64,000 nt of DNA from Calvatia gigantea. Taxonomy: Eukaryota; Basidiomycota; Agaricomycetes; Agaricales; Lycoperdaceae. Shown here in pieces: positions 12,216 to 25,089 of the stretch. How positions within the stretch are numbered: the stretch's first letter is position 1; each line of letters begins with the position of its first letter. The stretch covers positions 1,860,001-1,924,000 of the forward strand of contig JACAAK010000009.1 of assembly GCA_025093985.1 (NCBI GenBank). The letters run 5' to 3'. A program made the position numbers and the translations under genes. Below the pieces are notes generated by a model, which ran no database searches, was not told the origin of the DNA, and was given only the letters and a program-made list of their open reading frames with translations.

Positions 12216-14108
12216 TCTTTTTTTTAAAATAACTTCCCTGGTGCTATTTTGATTCATGAGCAATGACAAGCGCACAGCACGTAATTTACACGGCGCACCT
12301 GGGAAGTCCAGTACGTTCCTCACGAGATTTTTTCGTTTCTCAGAGTGCACCGGTTTTTGTTTTATTCTATTTTGTGGTTGATGAGTCGGCACGTCCCTAC
12401 ATTTTCGGTCGGGCAGGGAGGGCTCATTCTAAAGTTCATTTCTCAATAGACCTGTGCCGTAGTCGGCCAGGAAAATTTCAGACATTAGGCTATGTGTGCC
12501 TTACTGTAGCGGCTAGTGATCTTCTTGGGGGTACTGCTATTTGTTGACCATGGCTGTCCTTCTAGCAGCAAAGGCCGAGTACAACATCAATACGATTTTT
12601 TAACAGCTCAGTGACCCGAAGGAATTGCTAACCCCGGCCGCCCAGGCAACCCGAGGACCACTTGGGGCAAACGATAGGACTCCCCACAGCCTTAAGGGGT
12701 GGAGGACTACATTTGAGGTGTTGTCGGTCGAATTTCACTGTCGTTGGTTGAAGGGGTGGTCTATTTCCCTGAAACCCCCGTCGCGAAGAATTAAATCACT
12801 CGACATGCTCTGCAGTCAATGGTGGTCAGCGCAACCAAGTGATTTGTTATTACTTACCATTGTCCACTTCAGGGATTGTGGTATTGACACTGCGGATTTG
12901 TCGTTGTTAATCGGGCTTCGGGGTGAAAATTAGTGTATAACACTGCATGTTACTAGGCGGTTACCACCGCTTTCGGAACTGATCCGCGTATTAAAAAAAA
13001 ACATTGGTTATGTCAGTTGAGTGGGATAGGGGTGATGGAAACTTCGACATCTACATATCAGATAAAAAAACGAATGCGCAGTTTGTTGTTTAAATGCTGT
13101 TAATTTCTCCTCCTTATAGGCTTATAAGTGATGTGGGGTTTTCCGTGATGACGGAAATCTGGATGGGTTAGTGTACGTGATGGTGACAAAGCGAAGGCCT
13201 GACGCAATCTGCGAATTTCCGATCTCCAGAGGATGCATGACGCAGGAGGCACCTGTTTGATAAAGTGTGTGTGCGGCAGAATCTGGTGGACATACAGCAC
13301 GCTCCTGGCAGCGCGTGTTCGACATTAATGTCCAAGATTCTTAGAAAAACGAGGTAGAATAGAAATACACGAGGAGAAAATGTGGTGTCAGATCGCTTCT
13401 AATCAGTGATGATCTAAGCGGACTTGATGCTCATGCTTCGGAAAGCTTGGAACTTAAGCTGTTGCATGCATCATGTGCGGGCATAGTCGTCTCGTCCTGA
13501 AGCCTTTCAGGTCCGATTCTTTGGGTCTGGCCATATGGCTAGTTCGGTTCGCAAGACAGTGAAAATTTCATTAGTATCTAAGCCTTCGGCTCTGAAGTGT
13601 CCGTGTCTCGGAGGTTGGAATAATGATCGTGCATGTCTCCGACGGGGGGCTGTACAGAGGCGGAGAGTTCTTGGGTAGGGGTGGAGTCAGTTGAATGCAG
13701 CGGTCTCAACGTCGATTATGAGGCCGGTGACCTGTCGATCATCTTGGGGTGGTCCACAAGGGCAGCTGGGCGGTCTTAGTCCTGGCGCACGTTCCTATCA
13801 CGTGTTGTGTGAAATGGGTGGGGGGGACGTGTGTGTTGGCAAGTTCATTGCATGGGCGGCGTTGTCGTCAGTGCTAAAGCTTACGGTGGTGAGGGGTGTT
13901 AATATCGCGGCGTGTAAAAGGGGAGCCCTACGGAGCGTGGAGCGAGGTGTAATGGCCAGACCTATTTCGGGCGAGTCAGTGACCCTGAAGGGGGCCGTCC
14001 CACGCTCAAGGCTGTGTGTCTCTTGGCAAACGTTATATTCATAACAAGGTTGAAATACCTGGCAGCGAGTTTTGGTTTCTCTCCCCCATCTTCCTTTTCT
14101 TTCTTCAG
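12216..14108. other. Gene-poor stretch before PMC1
   Basis: About 1.9 kb with no recognisable gene. Open frames are short and unsupported. The last 70 bases before the Ca2+-ATPase ATG are pyrimidine-rich, consistent with its core promoter. Confidence 0.5.
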
Positions 14109-17100
14109 ATGGCTGGCGACGAATCTAATATCCCATCCATCAATGTCACCGACGCAGCCAATTCTACCCCTTCCCTCCGTTTAGACCCCACAGCCGCACC
14201 TAACTCTGCGCTCCTCTCCCCTGCCTCACACCCTCCACCCTCCCCAGTACCCTCTGACTACTCTTCAACGTCCACCTATCCTCCCTCTCCTACTATCTCA
14301 GTCAATTCACAGTTCAAGTCTACTCTCGCGTTGCGTGAAAACCAGCCCGATGACAAGTCTGGTCTTTCCTCCCTCAATATGCTCAGTCCCAGGGACGCTG
14401 AGCCCAGTGGACACAAACGCAAATCTAGCAATGCCACCATGAGCAGCACTGTTACTCGAGCAGATGTTGAGATGGGAGAAATGGCAAAGGTGCGGTCCTA
14501 CGCGACTTCCCTTACCGACGTAGATCCTTATATGCCATCGGACCCAAAGTCCTCCGAATCCTCAAGTAACGACAAGAAAGACAAGAAGAGTAAGAAGGAC
14601 GACAAGGACGCCTCTGACGAGCATGAGGGCAAGACTACCCACCAACTGGAGCTCCTTCAGGACGAGGGTCTCGATCCCGCTCCCTTTGCTTTCAAACCAT
14701 ACCAGCTCGCTCATATGCTTGATCCTAAAAGTTTGGATACTCTGACTGGTTTCGGTGGAGTCACGGGTTTGCTGCGTGGACTTGGGACCAGCGCCGAGTA
14801 CGGTCTCTCCGCTAAATCTCTCCCGAGGACAGGGACAACCAAATCTACCTCTGCGAGGTCCAACAAGGACCTTCCCACTATCACACTCACGGAGCCGAGT
14901 GGTATTGTTCGCGAGCCCTCCAGTAATGACGATCACCCCGCATATAGTGCCACTTTCGAAGATCGCAGACGCGTATTTAGCGAGAACCTGTTGCCCCAAC
15001 GGCACAGTAAATCGCTACTCCAGTTAATGTGGCTTGCGTTGAAGGACAAAGTTCTGGTGCGTTTCTGGCGTCAGACTTTTAATGAAAGAGGCTGTTCTGA
15101 GGTATTTCTTAACAGGTCCTTCTTTCAATTGCCGCGGTTATTTCCCTTGCCTTGGGTCTTTTCCAGGACTTTGGCACCCAGAGGCAGCCCGGTGAGCCGC
15201 CGGTTGAATGGGTTGAGGGTGTTGCGATCATTATTGCCATAGCCATCGTGGTACGTGATATGTGATTTTACTGTTTACGATCAATCGCGCTGATTCTGTG
15301 ATCAGGTCCTCGTCGGTTCTCTCAATGACTGGCAAAAGGAGCGCCAATTCAAGAAACTCAACGAAAAGAAGGAAGAACGGGGCGTCAAGGTTATTCGGGA
15401 CGGTCAAGAAAAGGTTATCGACATAAAAGTGCGTCCCTGACCGCCTTTTGAATTATAATGTTCCGATGGGTTCTTTAGGAGGTTCTAGTGGGTGATATAG
15501 CACTTTTGGAACCTGGTGAGATCGTTCCTTGCGACGGTATCTTCCTCTCTGGCCACAATATCAAATGTGACGAGTCCGGCGCTACTGGAGAGTCCGACGC
15601 CATCAAGAAGGTTTCTTACGGCGAGTTAATGGAGCTTCAGAAGAATGGAGATGTTGGCCACACCGACTGTTTCGTTCTCAGTGGTAGTAAGGTTCTTGAG
15701 GGTGTCGGGAAATATGTTGTTGTCGCTGTTGGCACAAAGAGTTTCAATGGACGCATCATGATGGGTACGTTCTGTCAGTTTTGTGTTTCACATGTTGTTA
15801 AACCAGTCAACAGCTTTGCGAGGCGATATCGAGAACACACCGCTTCAAATCAAGCTTAACAACCTTGCCGAGCTCATCGCCAAACTAGGCTCAGCAGCTG
15901 GTCTCCTACTTTTCATTGCTTTGATGATTAGGTTCTTTGTTCAACTTGGCACTGGTGAACCCCAGCGGTCAGCCTTTCCGACACTTATTCACAACATCCA
16001 TGCTCATCATATGCATTCAGGACTGCAAGTGAGAAAGGCATGGCGTTTGTCGATATTCTAATTATCGCTGTGACTTTGATTGTCGTTGCTGTTCCTGAAG
16101 GTATGTCTACCGCTCCTATCTTCATTCGTGTGCCTCACTAGATCTCCAGGTCTCCCATTGGCTGTTACACTGGCATTGGCGTTCGCCACCAAGCGAATGA
16201 CTTACGAGAAACTGCTCGTCCGCGTCCTCAGTTCGTGTGAAACTATGGCCAATGCTTCAGTTGTCTGCACTGACAAAACCGGTACCCTCACGCAAAACTC
16301 CATGACGGTTGTCGCAGGATCAATAGGCATTCACGCGAAATTCGTGCGCGAGCTCGACGAAAACGCGGGTCGCTCAAATGCCGAGGAAAAAGGGGAGGCT
16401 CGCAAACACCCAGAGGACTTTTCTATCGACCAAACCAAACTCAATGACGTTCTGTCGTCTCAGCTTCAAGAACTGATCAACGAAGCCATTGCCGTCAATT
16501 CCACTGCTTTCGAAGATGTTGACCCCGAGACTGGGGAGGTTATTTTCATCGGGAGCAAGACGGAAACGGCCCTTCTCCAGTTCGCTAAAGACCTCGGCTG
16601 GCGCAGCTTTCGTGAAACGCGTGATAGTGCCAACGTCATTCAGATGATTCCATTCTCCAGCGAGCGAAAGTCGATGGGTGTTGTTATCAAGTTGCCCAGT
16701 GGTGGGTATCGTCTTTACGCCAAGGGTGCCTCCGAGATCCTTTCCAAGAAGTGCAAAAACCATGTGGTTGTCAATAAGGATGGCGACTTCGACACCAGTA
16801 GCAGAGTCCAAACTAAGCCTATCGACGATCTTGCCCAGGAGAATATCAGTCGAACCATCATTTTTTACGCCAACCAATCTCTCCGCACTATTGCTCTTTG
16901 TTACCGGGACCTTCCTACGTGGCCACCCGCAGGATCTACTTTGTCCGACCAGCATGAGGTGAGAGATGACGTTACAACCTTATCTTAAGTTCGAGCTGAC
17001 TTAAATCGTTCCTGAACACCAGGTCCCTTACGAGGAGCTCGCCCAAGATCTGACGCTTATCGGCATTACCGGTATTGAAGACCCTCTTCGTCCCGGTGTT

Positions 17101-18709
17101 CGTGAATCCGTCGCGAAATGTCATCGTGCCGGCGTCACCGTCAAAATGTGTACTGGCGACAACGTCCTGACTGCCCGTTCAATCGCGAATCAGTGCGGTA
17201 TCTTCACTTCCGGCGGTATTATCATGGAGGGCCCTGTTTTCCGCCAGCTGACACAAAGTGAGCGCATTGAAATTGTTCCGCGTCTTCAAGTATTAGCTCG
17301 TTCCTCGCCTGAGGACAAGAAGGTCTTGGTGGAGACGCTTAAATCCATCGGTGAAATTGTTGGCGTTACTGGTGATGGTACCAATGACGGACCTGCTCTC
17401 AAGACTGCTAATGTTGGTTTTTCAATGGGTATTGCTGGAACTGAGGTTGCCAAGGAGGCTTCAGATATCATTCTCATGGACGACAACTTCTCTTCAATCG
17501 TCAAGGCCATCATTTGGGGACGTTGTGTCAACGATGCAGTCCGCAAATTCCTGCAATTCCAAATATCCACCAACGTTACTGCTGTTATTATCACCTTCGT
17601 TTCTGCCGTTTCTTCCGTTCGGGAGGAGTCTGTCCTTACTGCAGTCCAACTTCTCTGGATCAACATCATCATGGACACCTTCGCAGCGCTTGCACTTGCT
17701 ACCGATCCAGCTACCGAGAAACTACTTAATCGTAAACCGGACAGGAAGACGGCCCCTCTCTTCTCGACTGACATGTACAAGATGATTCTCCTTCAATCCG
17801 TCTACCAAATAATCGTCATTCTCGTTTTCCATTTCCGTGGCCACCAGATTCTTGGTTATGATTTCACAGATCACAGTAATCTCGTTGTCAAGACCCTTGT
17901 TTTCAATGCTTTCGTTTTCGCTCAAATCTTCAACTCCGTCAATTGTCGTCGTCTCGATAAGGGCCTGAATATATTTGAAGGCATCCTAAAGAACCAATTC
18001 TTCATTGGTATCACGCTTCTTGGTGAGGCTCATGGCTGTCCCCGAGTGCTGTTCACATCTAACTCAGCTTGACAGAAATCGCTATTCAAGTCGTCATTGT
18101 TTTTGTCGGCGGTGCTGCTTTCCACGTCACCCCCATTCCAGGGCGCGAATGGGGTATTTCATTGGCTCTCGGGGTCGTTTCGATCCCCTGGGGTGCTTGC
18201 ATCCGTCTTATGCCTAATGGGCCGTTCGAGAAAGCCTTCCGGTGGCTCGGCCTCTTCGGCAAGGAAGAGGAAGTCCTACCTACTGAACGGCCTGACAAAG
18301 AAACGTGGAATGGGGCCATCAGCCTCGTTCGCGACAACCTCGGCTACTTCGCCAATGTTCGCGGTGGTCGTCTGCGCGCTTCGTCTTTCGTTGGAAAGAG
18401 CCGGTCGGCTCGTCTGAGCAACGAGCAACAAAAAATTCCTGTGTAAGTTATTACGTATCTTCCTTTTGGTTTTTGCGAGTCTAATGTAACTTCCTTAGAC
18501 AATCAATGATGACAATGGTCCCAACTCTGATAGCTGGGACTATTGCTGCAGGAGCTACTATCACTTCAGGTTCGCTCTCTGATCCGGCTCACGCAGATCC
18601 CTCAAAGTCGTCCGCTGCTCTCTGGGATGGGAAACTACAAATCCACCCAGATACACCCAAAGATGACCCGGCCTTCGTCCGATTTGGCGGGGCCCATAAT
18701 GCCGCATAA
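14109..18709 (+). CDS. PMC1: P-type Ca2+-ATPase, Pmc1-like (P2B)
   Basis: A calcium-transporting P2B ATPase, in fungi normally in the vacuolar membrane, pumping cytosolic Ca2+ into the vacuole. Nine introns give about 1,370 residues. A Ser/Pro-rich and Lys/Asp-rich N-terminal extension of roughly 200 residues precedes the conserved LDPKSLDTLTGFGGVTGLLR. In order come two membrane helices, the actuator loop with ATGES, the PEGLPLAVTLALAFATKRM helix, the phosphorylated Asp in VCTDKTGTLTQN, the nucleotide-binding YAKGASEI, TGDNVLTA, and the TGDGTNDGPALKTANVGFSM hinge, then the C-terminal helices. The intron near the end (18023-18075) must use the acceptor after GACAG; the nearer CAG would create a stop. 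All catalytic motifs are intact. Confidence 0.94.
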
Positions 18710-19205
18710 CGTCTTAATTTTGCACACTTATAACGTGTTTCCAATTCTTTTTGAGCCGCTCCCAGCCATTTTAGTTTCGTGCTGGAGGAGCCTACCCTTT
18801 GGGGTCACCCATGCCAGGCGAGAACGTTGATCTTGGAGCTCCCGAAGGAGGACCTGGCTTACCTACTTATATACCCCATTGTTCCGCATTATCCCACCCA
18901 TAGAATACTTAATATCGTAACGACCTCATCTGGTAGATCCACTCATTTCATTCTAGGCATTTTCTTTTTATTTGCATCCAATAAGATTACCGACTTCTCT
19001 TGCATCCAGAAGAATTCGTTTTTGTTATCGGTATGAAAGCTTGTCGCCCAGCTTATCTGGTTAAGTTCTATGTATTATGTATATATTTCAAACCCGGAGT
19101 TTCAACTATGAGACAAGTGAAGTAAATTCCTCTTCACCAGTTTTGCCTCAAAAGCTGGTCAGGATAGCTCCCCCTCGAAAGAAGTTAAAAATTTGGAACC
19201 TATAA
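18710..19205. other. Intergenic between PMC1 and the tRNA pair
   Basis: About 500 bases, AT-rich, holding the PMC1 3' end. A T5 run on the minus strand (A-run at 19187-19191) is the likely terminator of the neighbouring tRNA. No gene is seen. Confidence 0.5.
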
Positions 19206-19284
19206 GGGCTTCGCCGGGAATCGAACCCGGGCCACTTGCAATTAGGAACCCAAAGCAAGTATCGTACCTCTAGACTACGAAGCC
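19206..19284 (-). tRNA. tRNA-Pro (anticodon TGG) with 8-base intron
   Basis: Read on the minus strand, the acceptor GGCTTCG pairs with CGAAGCC. The D arm is GTCTAGAGGTACGAT, the anticodon stem CTTGC/GCAAG, and the T arm CCGGGTTCGATTCCCGG. The loop is TT-TGG-G, followed by an intron of about 8 bases (TTCCTAAT) at the canonical place after position 37. The anticodon TGG reads proline codons. Box B matches the consensus, and a T5 terminator follows on the minus strand. Confidence 0.93.
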
Positions 19285-19370
19285 TTGAGAGGCAAATCGA
19301 AATAGAACCTATCATGAAAAAGCATAAAATCGGGATAGGCAACCAAAGGAAAAAGCTTTCTCAAACTGGC

Positions 19371-19452
19371 GGGCTTCGCCGGGAATCGAACCCGGGCCAC
19401 TTGCAATCACCAATGGCCCAAAGCAAGTATCGTACCTCTAGACTACGAAGCC
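19371..19452 (-). tRNA. tRNA-Pro (anticodon TGG), second copy with 11-base intron
   Basis: The mature part is identical to the copy 90 bases away, but the intron differs in sequence and length: about 11 bases (CCATTGGTGAT) instead of 8. The same strand, a short spacer and a T5 terminator (A-run at 19350-19354) point to a local tandem duplication in which the intron diverged freely while the mature tRNA was kept. Confidence 0.93.
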
Positions 19453-19718
19453 AGTTGCCGTTCCTTTTGGTGTAGTCCAGAATATGGGCCTGATAGCACG
19501 ACGCGTTCTCTCCACGCGTTTTTGTATGATGTTTTGGAGGATAAAAACAATGGAAGACCGAAATCACTCGATGATTGTGAGGAATGAGTCTGAAGAGGAG
19601 ATGTGTGAAACAAGATGTGCGACCCTGACGGAATGTATTTGGAGCAACATCCACTTGGAACCAAACTCTGACCATCCTTCCTTGCCTTTGCAAGGCTGCA
19701 AGACGTTTACCGCCCGCA

Positions 19719-21209
19719 ATGGCATTCTTCTCCAGCACAAACCCCACCCCAGTCACATCCACTAATTCCACCAGCGGTGACAAAGACATTGAGGTCAATG
19801 ATCCCCCGACCGACTCTATTTCATCTCTCTCCTTCTCAGGACAGGCCGATTATCTGGCTGTTGGAAGTTGGGATAACAGCGTAATGCACCTTTCCTTCAC
19901 AGAGTAGCATCTTCAACTTATGTTTCGTCCTAGGTTCGAATTTATGAGGTCGGCGCAGCGGGTCAAACACAAGGCAAGGCAATGTACCAACATCAAGGCC
20001 CTGTTTTGTCCACTTGTTGGAATAAGGTGGGCTTGCATCCTTGTTCTGCAACGTCGACGAGGCTTATCATTTGTTTGCAGGAAGGAAACAAGATTTTCTC
20101 CGGAGGTGCCGATAATGCAGGCCGTATGTTCGATGTCGCCACTGGTCAAGCTACCCAAGTTGCCCAGCACGACGCGCCCATCAAAGTCGTCAAATGGATT
20201 GATACACCTCAGGCGGGTATTCTAGCTACGGGAAGCTGGGACAAAATGCTCAAGGTATCTGACGCGCTCGAATGCTAGTAACCCTCAGCTAATGACAACA
20301 AAAGTATTGGGATATCAGATCACCGAACCCTGTTGCCACAGTGCAATTACCCGAGAGGTGTTACACCTTTGATGTTCAGTATCCTGTCCTCGTCGTCGGA
20401 ACGGCCGAGCGTCATATTCAAATCTTCAATCTCAACAACCCTAATACTCCCTACAAGGTTAACTCGCTTTAACTTTTCAAAATGGTCAACGTCTCACCAC
20501 TCAATCACTTATCCAACAGACAATCACATCTCCGTTGAAGTGGCAAACTCGTGTTATCTCATGTTTCACTGCTTCGCAGAATAGTGGGTTTGCAGTCGGA
20601 AGTGTTGAAGGCCGTGTGGCTATCCAGTGAGTCCGCTAAATGGTGTTGCGATACGCGCAGCTGACAAGGTTCTCAGATACGTTGAGGACTCCGAAGCTTC
20701 GTGAGTCATAACCGCCGGAGTCACCAATTTCGATCTCACCTTCACTAGGAACAACTTCTCCTTCAAATGTCACCGCCGTGATTCTAACCCCACTACCAAG
20801 GATCAGGCTCTAGTCTATGCCGTTAACGATATTTCTTTCCACCCCATTCATGGAACGTTCTCAACTTGCGGTATGTTCCCTTCCTGATTGTTGATAAGCC
20901 AAATTTAACAATTGCCAGGCTCTGATGGAACAATCCACTTCTGGGACAAGGATGCCCGAACCCGTCTGAAGAGTGTGTATCTCAAACTTCCTTCTACCCC
21001 TTCACAATTAAACAAAATGACCCTTAGGTTTCGAACCCGCCCCCGGACCAATTTCATGCTCCGCGTTTAACCGCACCGGTAGCATATTCGCATATGCCGT
21101 TTCGTATGATTGGTCCAAGGGCCATTCTGGTATGACCCCCGGAATGCCGAATAAGATAATGTTGCATGCTTGTAAAGACGAGGAAGTCAGGAAGAGGCCC
21201 AGGAAATAG
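19719..21209 (+). CDS. RAE1: mRNA export factor Rae1/Gle2 (WD40)
   Basis: Rae1/Gle2 is a seven-bladed WD40 protein at the nuclear pore that binds Nup98-type GLEBS motifs and helps export mRNA; it also has mitotic roles. The N-terminus leads into SISSLSFSGQADYLAVGSWD. Later blades give FSGGADNAGRMFDVATGQ, LATGSWDKMLKYWDIRSPNP and GFAVGSVEGRVAIQYVEDSE. The NNFSFKCHRRDSN segment, FHPIHGTFSTCGSDGTIHFWD and the C-terminal YDWSKGHSGM follow, all characteristic of Rae1. The gene has about nine short introns, and I could join the exons in frame throughout. Length is about 350 residues, normal for the family. Confidence 0.95.
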
Positions 21210-21461
21210 TCTGTTCATTTCACCAAGCTTTGTCTTTATGTCGCTCCGCGATATTTTTTGTACCCGCTCTATGTCAATTGCTCTCGTGTTCTGGTTGTGT
21301 CACCCGGCCCTGATAACATGGGGTCACAAAAAAACATAATTGAACTGCAAAACTAAAATCAAAGCCACCGATAATATATTATAAAGGCATGGAATACAGG
21401 CTATCATAGAACAAACACTAACAGAGGTATCAAATCACGGATAAGTTCCAATCCCCGGAAT

Positions 21462-23629
21462 TTACTTCCGCAGGCTTAGGATGGCAGGGAGTGAACCTTT
21501 GATGGTAAGATAGTAGTCCCGCATGTCATCCTCGTACTGACAGGGGTTGTATCCGGGAACGAAATTGAAGTCGAAGTGCTTGATCAACAAACAGATTACC
21601 ATACGCATTTCGACCCACGCGAGCTGTTTGCCAATGCAATTGGCCGGTCCGTACGAAAACGCAAGTAGCGCATTCTGATTCAGCTTGTACTCGTGCTCAC
21701 GGTTGAAGATCGCAGGTTCCAGTCTCTCCCGCTGATCCTCGAGGAGCCATCGTTCTGGGATGAAAGACTCAGGATATGGTGCGAAATTCCGAGGATCTTT
21801 GTGAATGAGGGAAAAGGCAATGGATGCCGCAGTCCCCTCTGGTAGAAGACTGCAACATGCGGAATCAGTGAGGTTTGCTCAGTTTTTTCACAGAAAAACC
21901 GAGGATACGTACTAGCGTCCAATGAAGACATCGCCTGCTCCCTTCTTCACCTCCCTTTGAGAACCACTTAGCACTGGCGGCCAAAGGCGGAGGGTCTCGG
22001 ATCTATGGAAGGCCATATTTATAGAATGTTCTAGGTTACAGCGCAAGGCTTCACGCACATTACAGCATTCAAATAATGGAGCTGAGCCTGCTTTTGGATG
22101 TCAAGAAGGTGATCCCCAAGGTTGTCCACCTCCTTTTGGAGCCGTTCATGCACCTTGGGGTGTCTCATCATAAAGTAGAGTGCGGTGACGAGAGTGCATG
22201 TTGACGTGTCTGCTCCCGCAATGATGGCTAAAGAACCTGATTGTGGTGTTATAACTGGAGCGCCACCGGAAAGGAAACCCTAGTAAAGACTTACTATCAC
22301 TCATAACTTCAAAGACACTGGGCTTTTGCTCAAGCACACTGTCCTCATCAATCTAGAAAGTCAATGAGCATGAAACAATTCAAAACGCAAATTATAACCC
22401 ACGAGATGGTAGAACAAATCTTTGTGCGGAGATCCTTGCTTCCTCCGCTTCACAGCACGATTCACAGCGTAGTCACGATACTTCTTGGGGCCGGGTAGGA
22501 TTGGTAGGAAACGTGAGGCACGGAACATCAATTTCCCAAACCAAGGAACCAGCCCGAAGAAAAATAAAGCACTTGTTTCCGATTTATATTAGTATTCAGC
22601 AAGGCAAGGGGTAGTTTGTGCACAGACCGTTGGGAATCCTCAAGGAGGCTCCATATATTTTCCTGATCTCCATTCTTCATCATCTCGGGTCCCTCACCGA
22701 ATCTATTGCGGTTTGAGTTCTCGAAAGTTCTGAATTAAGAAAAAAGAGGCTTACACCAAGTCACTCATAACGTCAAAGCTGGACGTCAAAGCCATGTTAT
22801 TTCCAACTTCGCGCAGGAGGAGAGGTGAGGACTCACGCATAATAAGCAATCCATTTACTTAGGTCCACAGCCTCGGATTGTGTTTCCGTTAGTAGTTCCA
22901 CCAGTTGCGTGGTTCTTGAAGTTACGAACCCTTCGTAATATCTGATTGACGCTGAGCTCAATGCACGTATCCAGGGCTTTCTCCGACGCATGTGTTCCTT
23001 TTTGTCTCGCAGACCGACAAGGCTTTTGGCCGGTGCGGATTCCGGAGTGCGACCTTCCCAAACTTAATCTCGCGATAAGCAATGAGCGGTCGTACCAATT
23101 GGGACCTATACTCACATTGCCCCTTCGGAAGGCCCGAAGGCCCCATCAACGGTTCAACGCAAGCCGTATCCGAGATGGAAACTTCATTTGGACCTATCCT
23201 CACTATCTCGCCGTAATGTTCATGCAAAGCAGCAAGTAACTTATATTGCTTGCCGGAACGTGTTATAAACGCCCAATATAGCTTTGAAACTTTGCAAAGA
23301 ATTGGACCAGGATACCGCGCTAGGGGGTGCCATGGGGACAGCCGATAAAGCACAATCGAAGAGAAAAGTGTCGCGTAAAAGCGACAAAAAGTTTTGAACA
23401 GGCCATACGGAGATAGCTGAGCTTTATCGGCAGCTAGTAGGTGCACCCCGGATGGGACGGCAACGAGATAGAAGAATAAGCGAAAGAGCGATGTGACTTG
23501 TTCATTCCGCTTGAAGATTTGATGAGTGATCTAGGGTCCTATCAGATCGCTGGTGACGGGAAAAGGGTACTTCAGCATTACGAGGGCGGTAACAACTGTT
23601 GCTGATAATATTGGAGAGAAATGTTCCAT
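21462..23629 (-). CDS. Cytochrome P450 monooxygenase
   Basis: A membrane-bound heme monooxygenase of the type expanded in basidiomycetes; the substrate cannot be told from sequence. The first exon MEHFSPILSATVVTAL joins through a 51-base intron to the membrane segment and the proline hinge ARYPGP. GPNEVSI, LVGLRDKKEHMRRRKPW, the I-helix AGADTS, the ExxR motif in REALR and the heme-binding FSYGPANCIGKQLA with its Cys ligand follow. I joined about nine exons. Two joins need care: one acceptor just before TTTGGGAAGG giving QFWEGRTP, and a donor two bases inside GGTGTAAG giving DLVFGEGPE. The gene appears intact. The decayed relative 1.5 kb upstream of its start is probably a tandem duplicate. 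Confidence 0.92.
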
Positions 23630-25089
23630 AGTCGATGCTTCAAGCCTACCAGGCCAGCACTGGTCCTTCTCCGAGCGACTGGAATCAATAAGCTCATCGG
23701 TTATGGTCGTGAGTTGCAGATAGGAACTCACTTAAAATTAAGGCAAAGTGACGGTGGAGGATAGGATGAGCCGAGCTCGGTTCAGTGCTGAAGCTCTGAA
23801 GCGCCGTTCGAAGAGACGGAGCCTTGGTGGAAGAAAACAGACTGCCAGGCACGCAGGAGTTGCAATTTAAAGCGTTTCCGAAAAGTTGTATGATATCACG
23901 AGTACCTGGTCTACCTAAATATAGATGCAGGTGCTGTGAATGATGAAGAATGGATTTCTCGGCGCCCCTATAGCCAAATACCGCTGTTTCATCGGATCCA
24001 AATACCAGAACCTGCGACCTATATGGAATGTAGGACAGCAATACAACACGACCAACAGACGAATGCAGCGTAAAAAGTCCTGCACCCGCTCGTCCTATCT
24101 TGGATGATGTGCAGATTTCGTGTCAAAACAAGGGAAAACCCGCCAAGCACTTGGGTCAACACAAGAGTCCGGAGAAGAGTACGTAGGTGTTCTGTGGCGG
24201 ACACTACGGGGTGGAGACCAGGTTTGAATTTGATCCTATCACAGACTGGGACCAATGTAAGTACTGATTCATCCATTATACGTACACGCATTGAATGATA
24301 ACGGAAAGAGTCAGTCTCACATCCATCATCCCGTGAATCTTCCATTTGTTAAATTACAGCATCAGCGTTTGCGTCGGTTTCTACACTGCCCTTCGGCTTC
24401 TCACGTGGCCACCCACCTTACAGACCACTTCAGATCACCTGCCTCTGGATATTTGACTCCTTTCTCGTGGGCGTTTAGCGGGCGTTGATCGCAATTATCC
24501 CCTATGGAAGTGGGCGACCTTCGTCTCTCATGTAGGTTGTAGCAGGCCGTGTCACCCTCCGTGATCCTCACCAATCGGGCTTGCCGTTCGACCTCATCGC
24601 TAACAACCCAATTCCGGGATATCACAACAAACTCGCGCCTGACGAGCTCCAACTCTCTCCAACCTCAGGTGTTCAGGGGTGGTTCCCGAACTTGTGTGTC
24701 TTGATCTTTGTTTGATTCCTGGGCTCGAGACTACGTACTTTTAGCGAAGAAAGCCTCGGCACCTCCAAACGAAAGGAGACTTCTAAGCGAAATGATGACG
24801 GGAGATCCCCACTCGGAGCCAGACCTTGGGTACCCACGTAAGTCGCCACCATAGGGGTATCGCTTGGACGTCTGTCCTCTGTCCAGGCAGGGTTGGCGAG
24901 ATAAGGCTCGCCGAACATGAAAGGGTTCTCTTATAAGCTGGCTGTGATGAGAGGAAGTGCGAAGTTTTTCAATCATGAATTACAGATCCCGGAAAGGTCG
25001 GCGACGAGGTAGAGGAAACGGCAAAGAACATCGGTAAATTTGGACACTTTATTGGGCCTAGGAACCTAGCGAGAGGGCGACTCTGATAG
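23630..25089. other. Intergenic between P450 and its decayed paralogue
   Basis: About 1.5 kb holding the promoter of the intact P450 at its left end. Two open stretches of about 80 codons near 24400-24980 have no recognisable family or splice support. No gene is called. Confidence 0.5.

Noticed and set aside
16374..16955. 193-codon open frame antisense to the Ca2+-ATPase
   Set aside because: It lies wholly within the catalytic exon of the P-type ATPase and has no motif of its own.
24401..24980. Overlapping open stretches of about 80 codons between the two P450 loci
   Set aside because: Neither strand gives a recognisable family, and I found no splice-supported extension; possibly relics, but unsupported.
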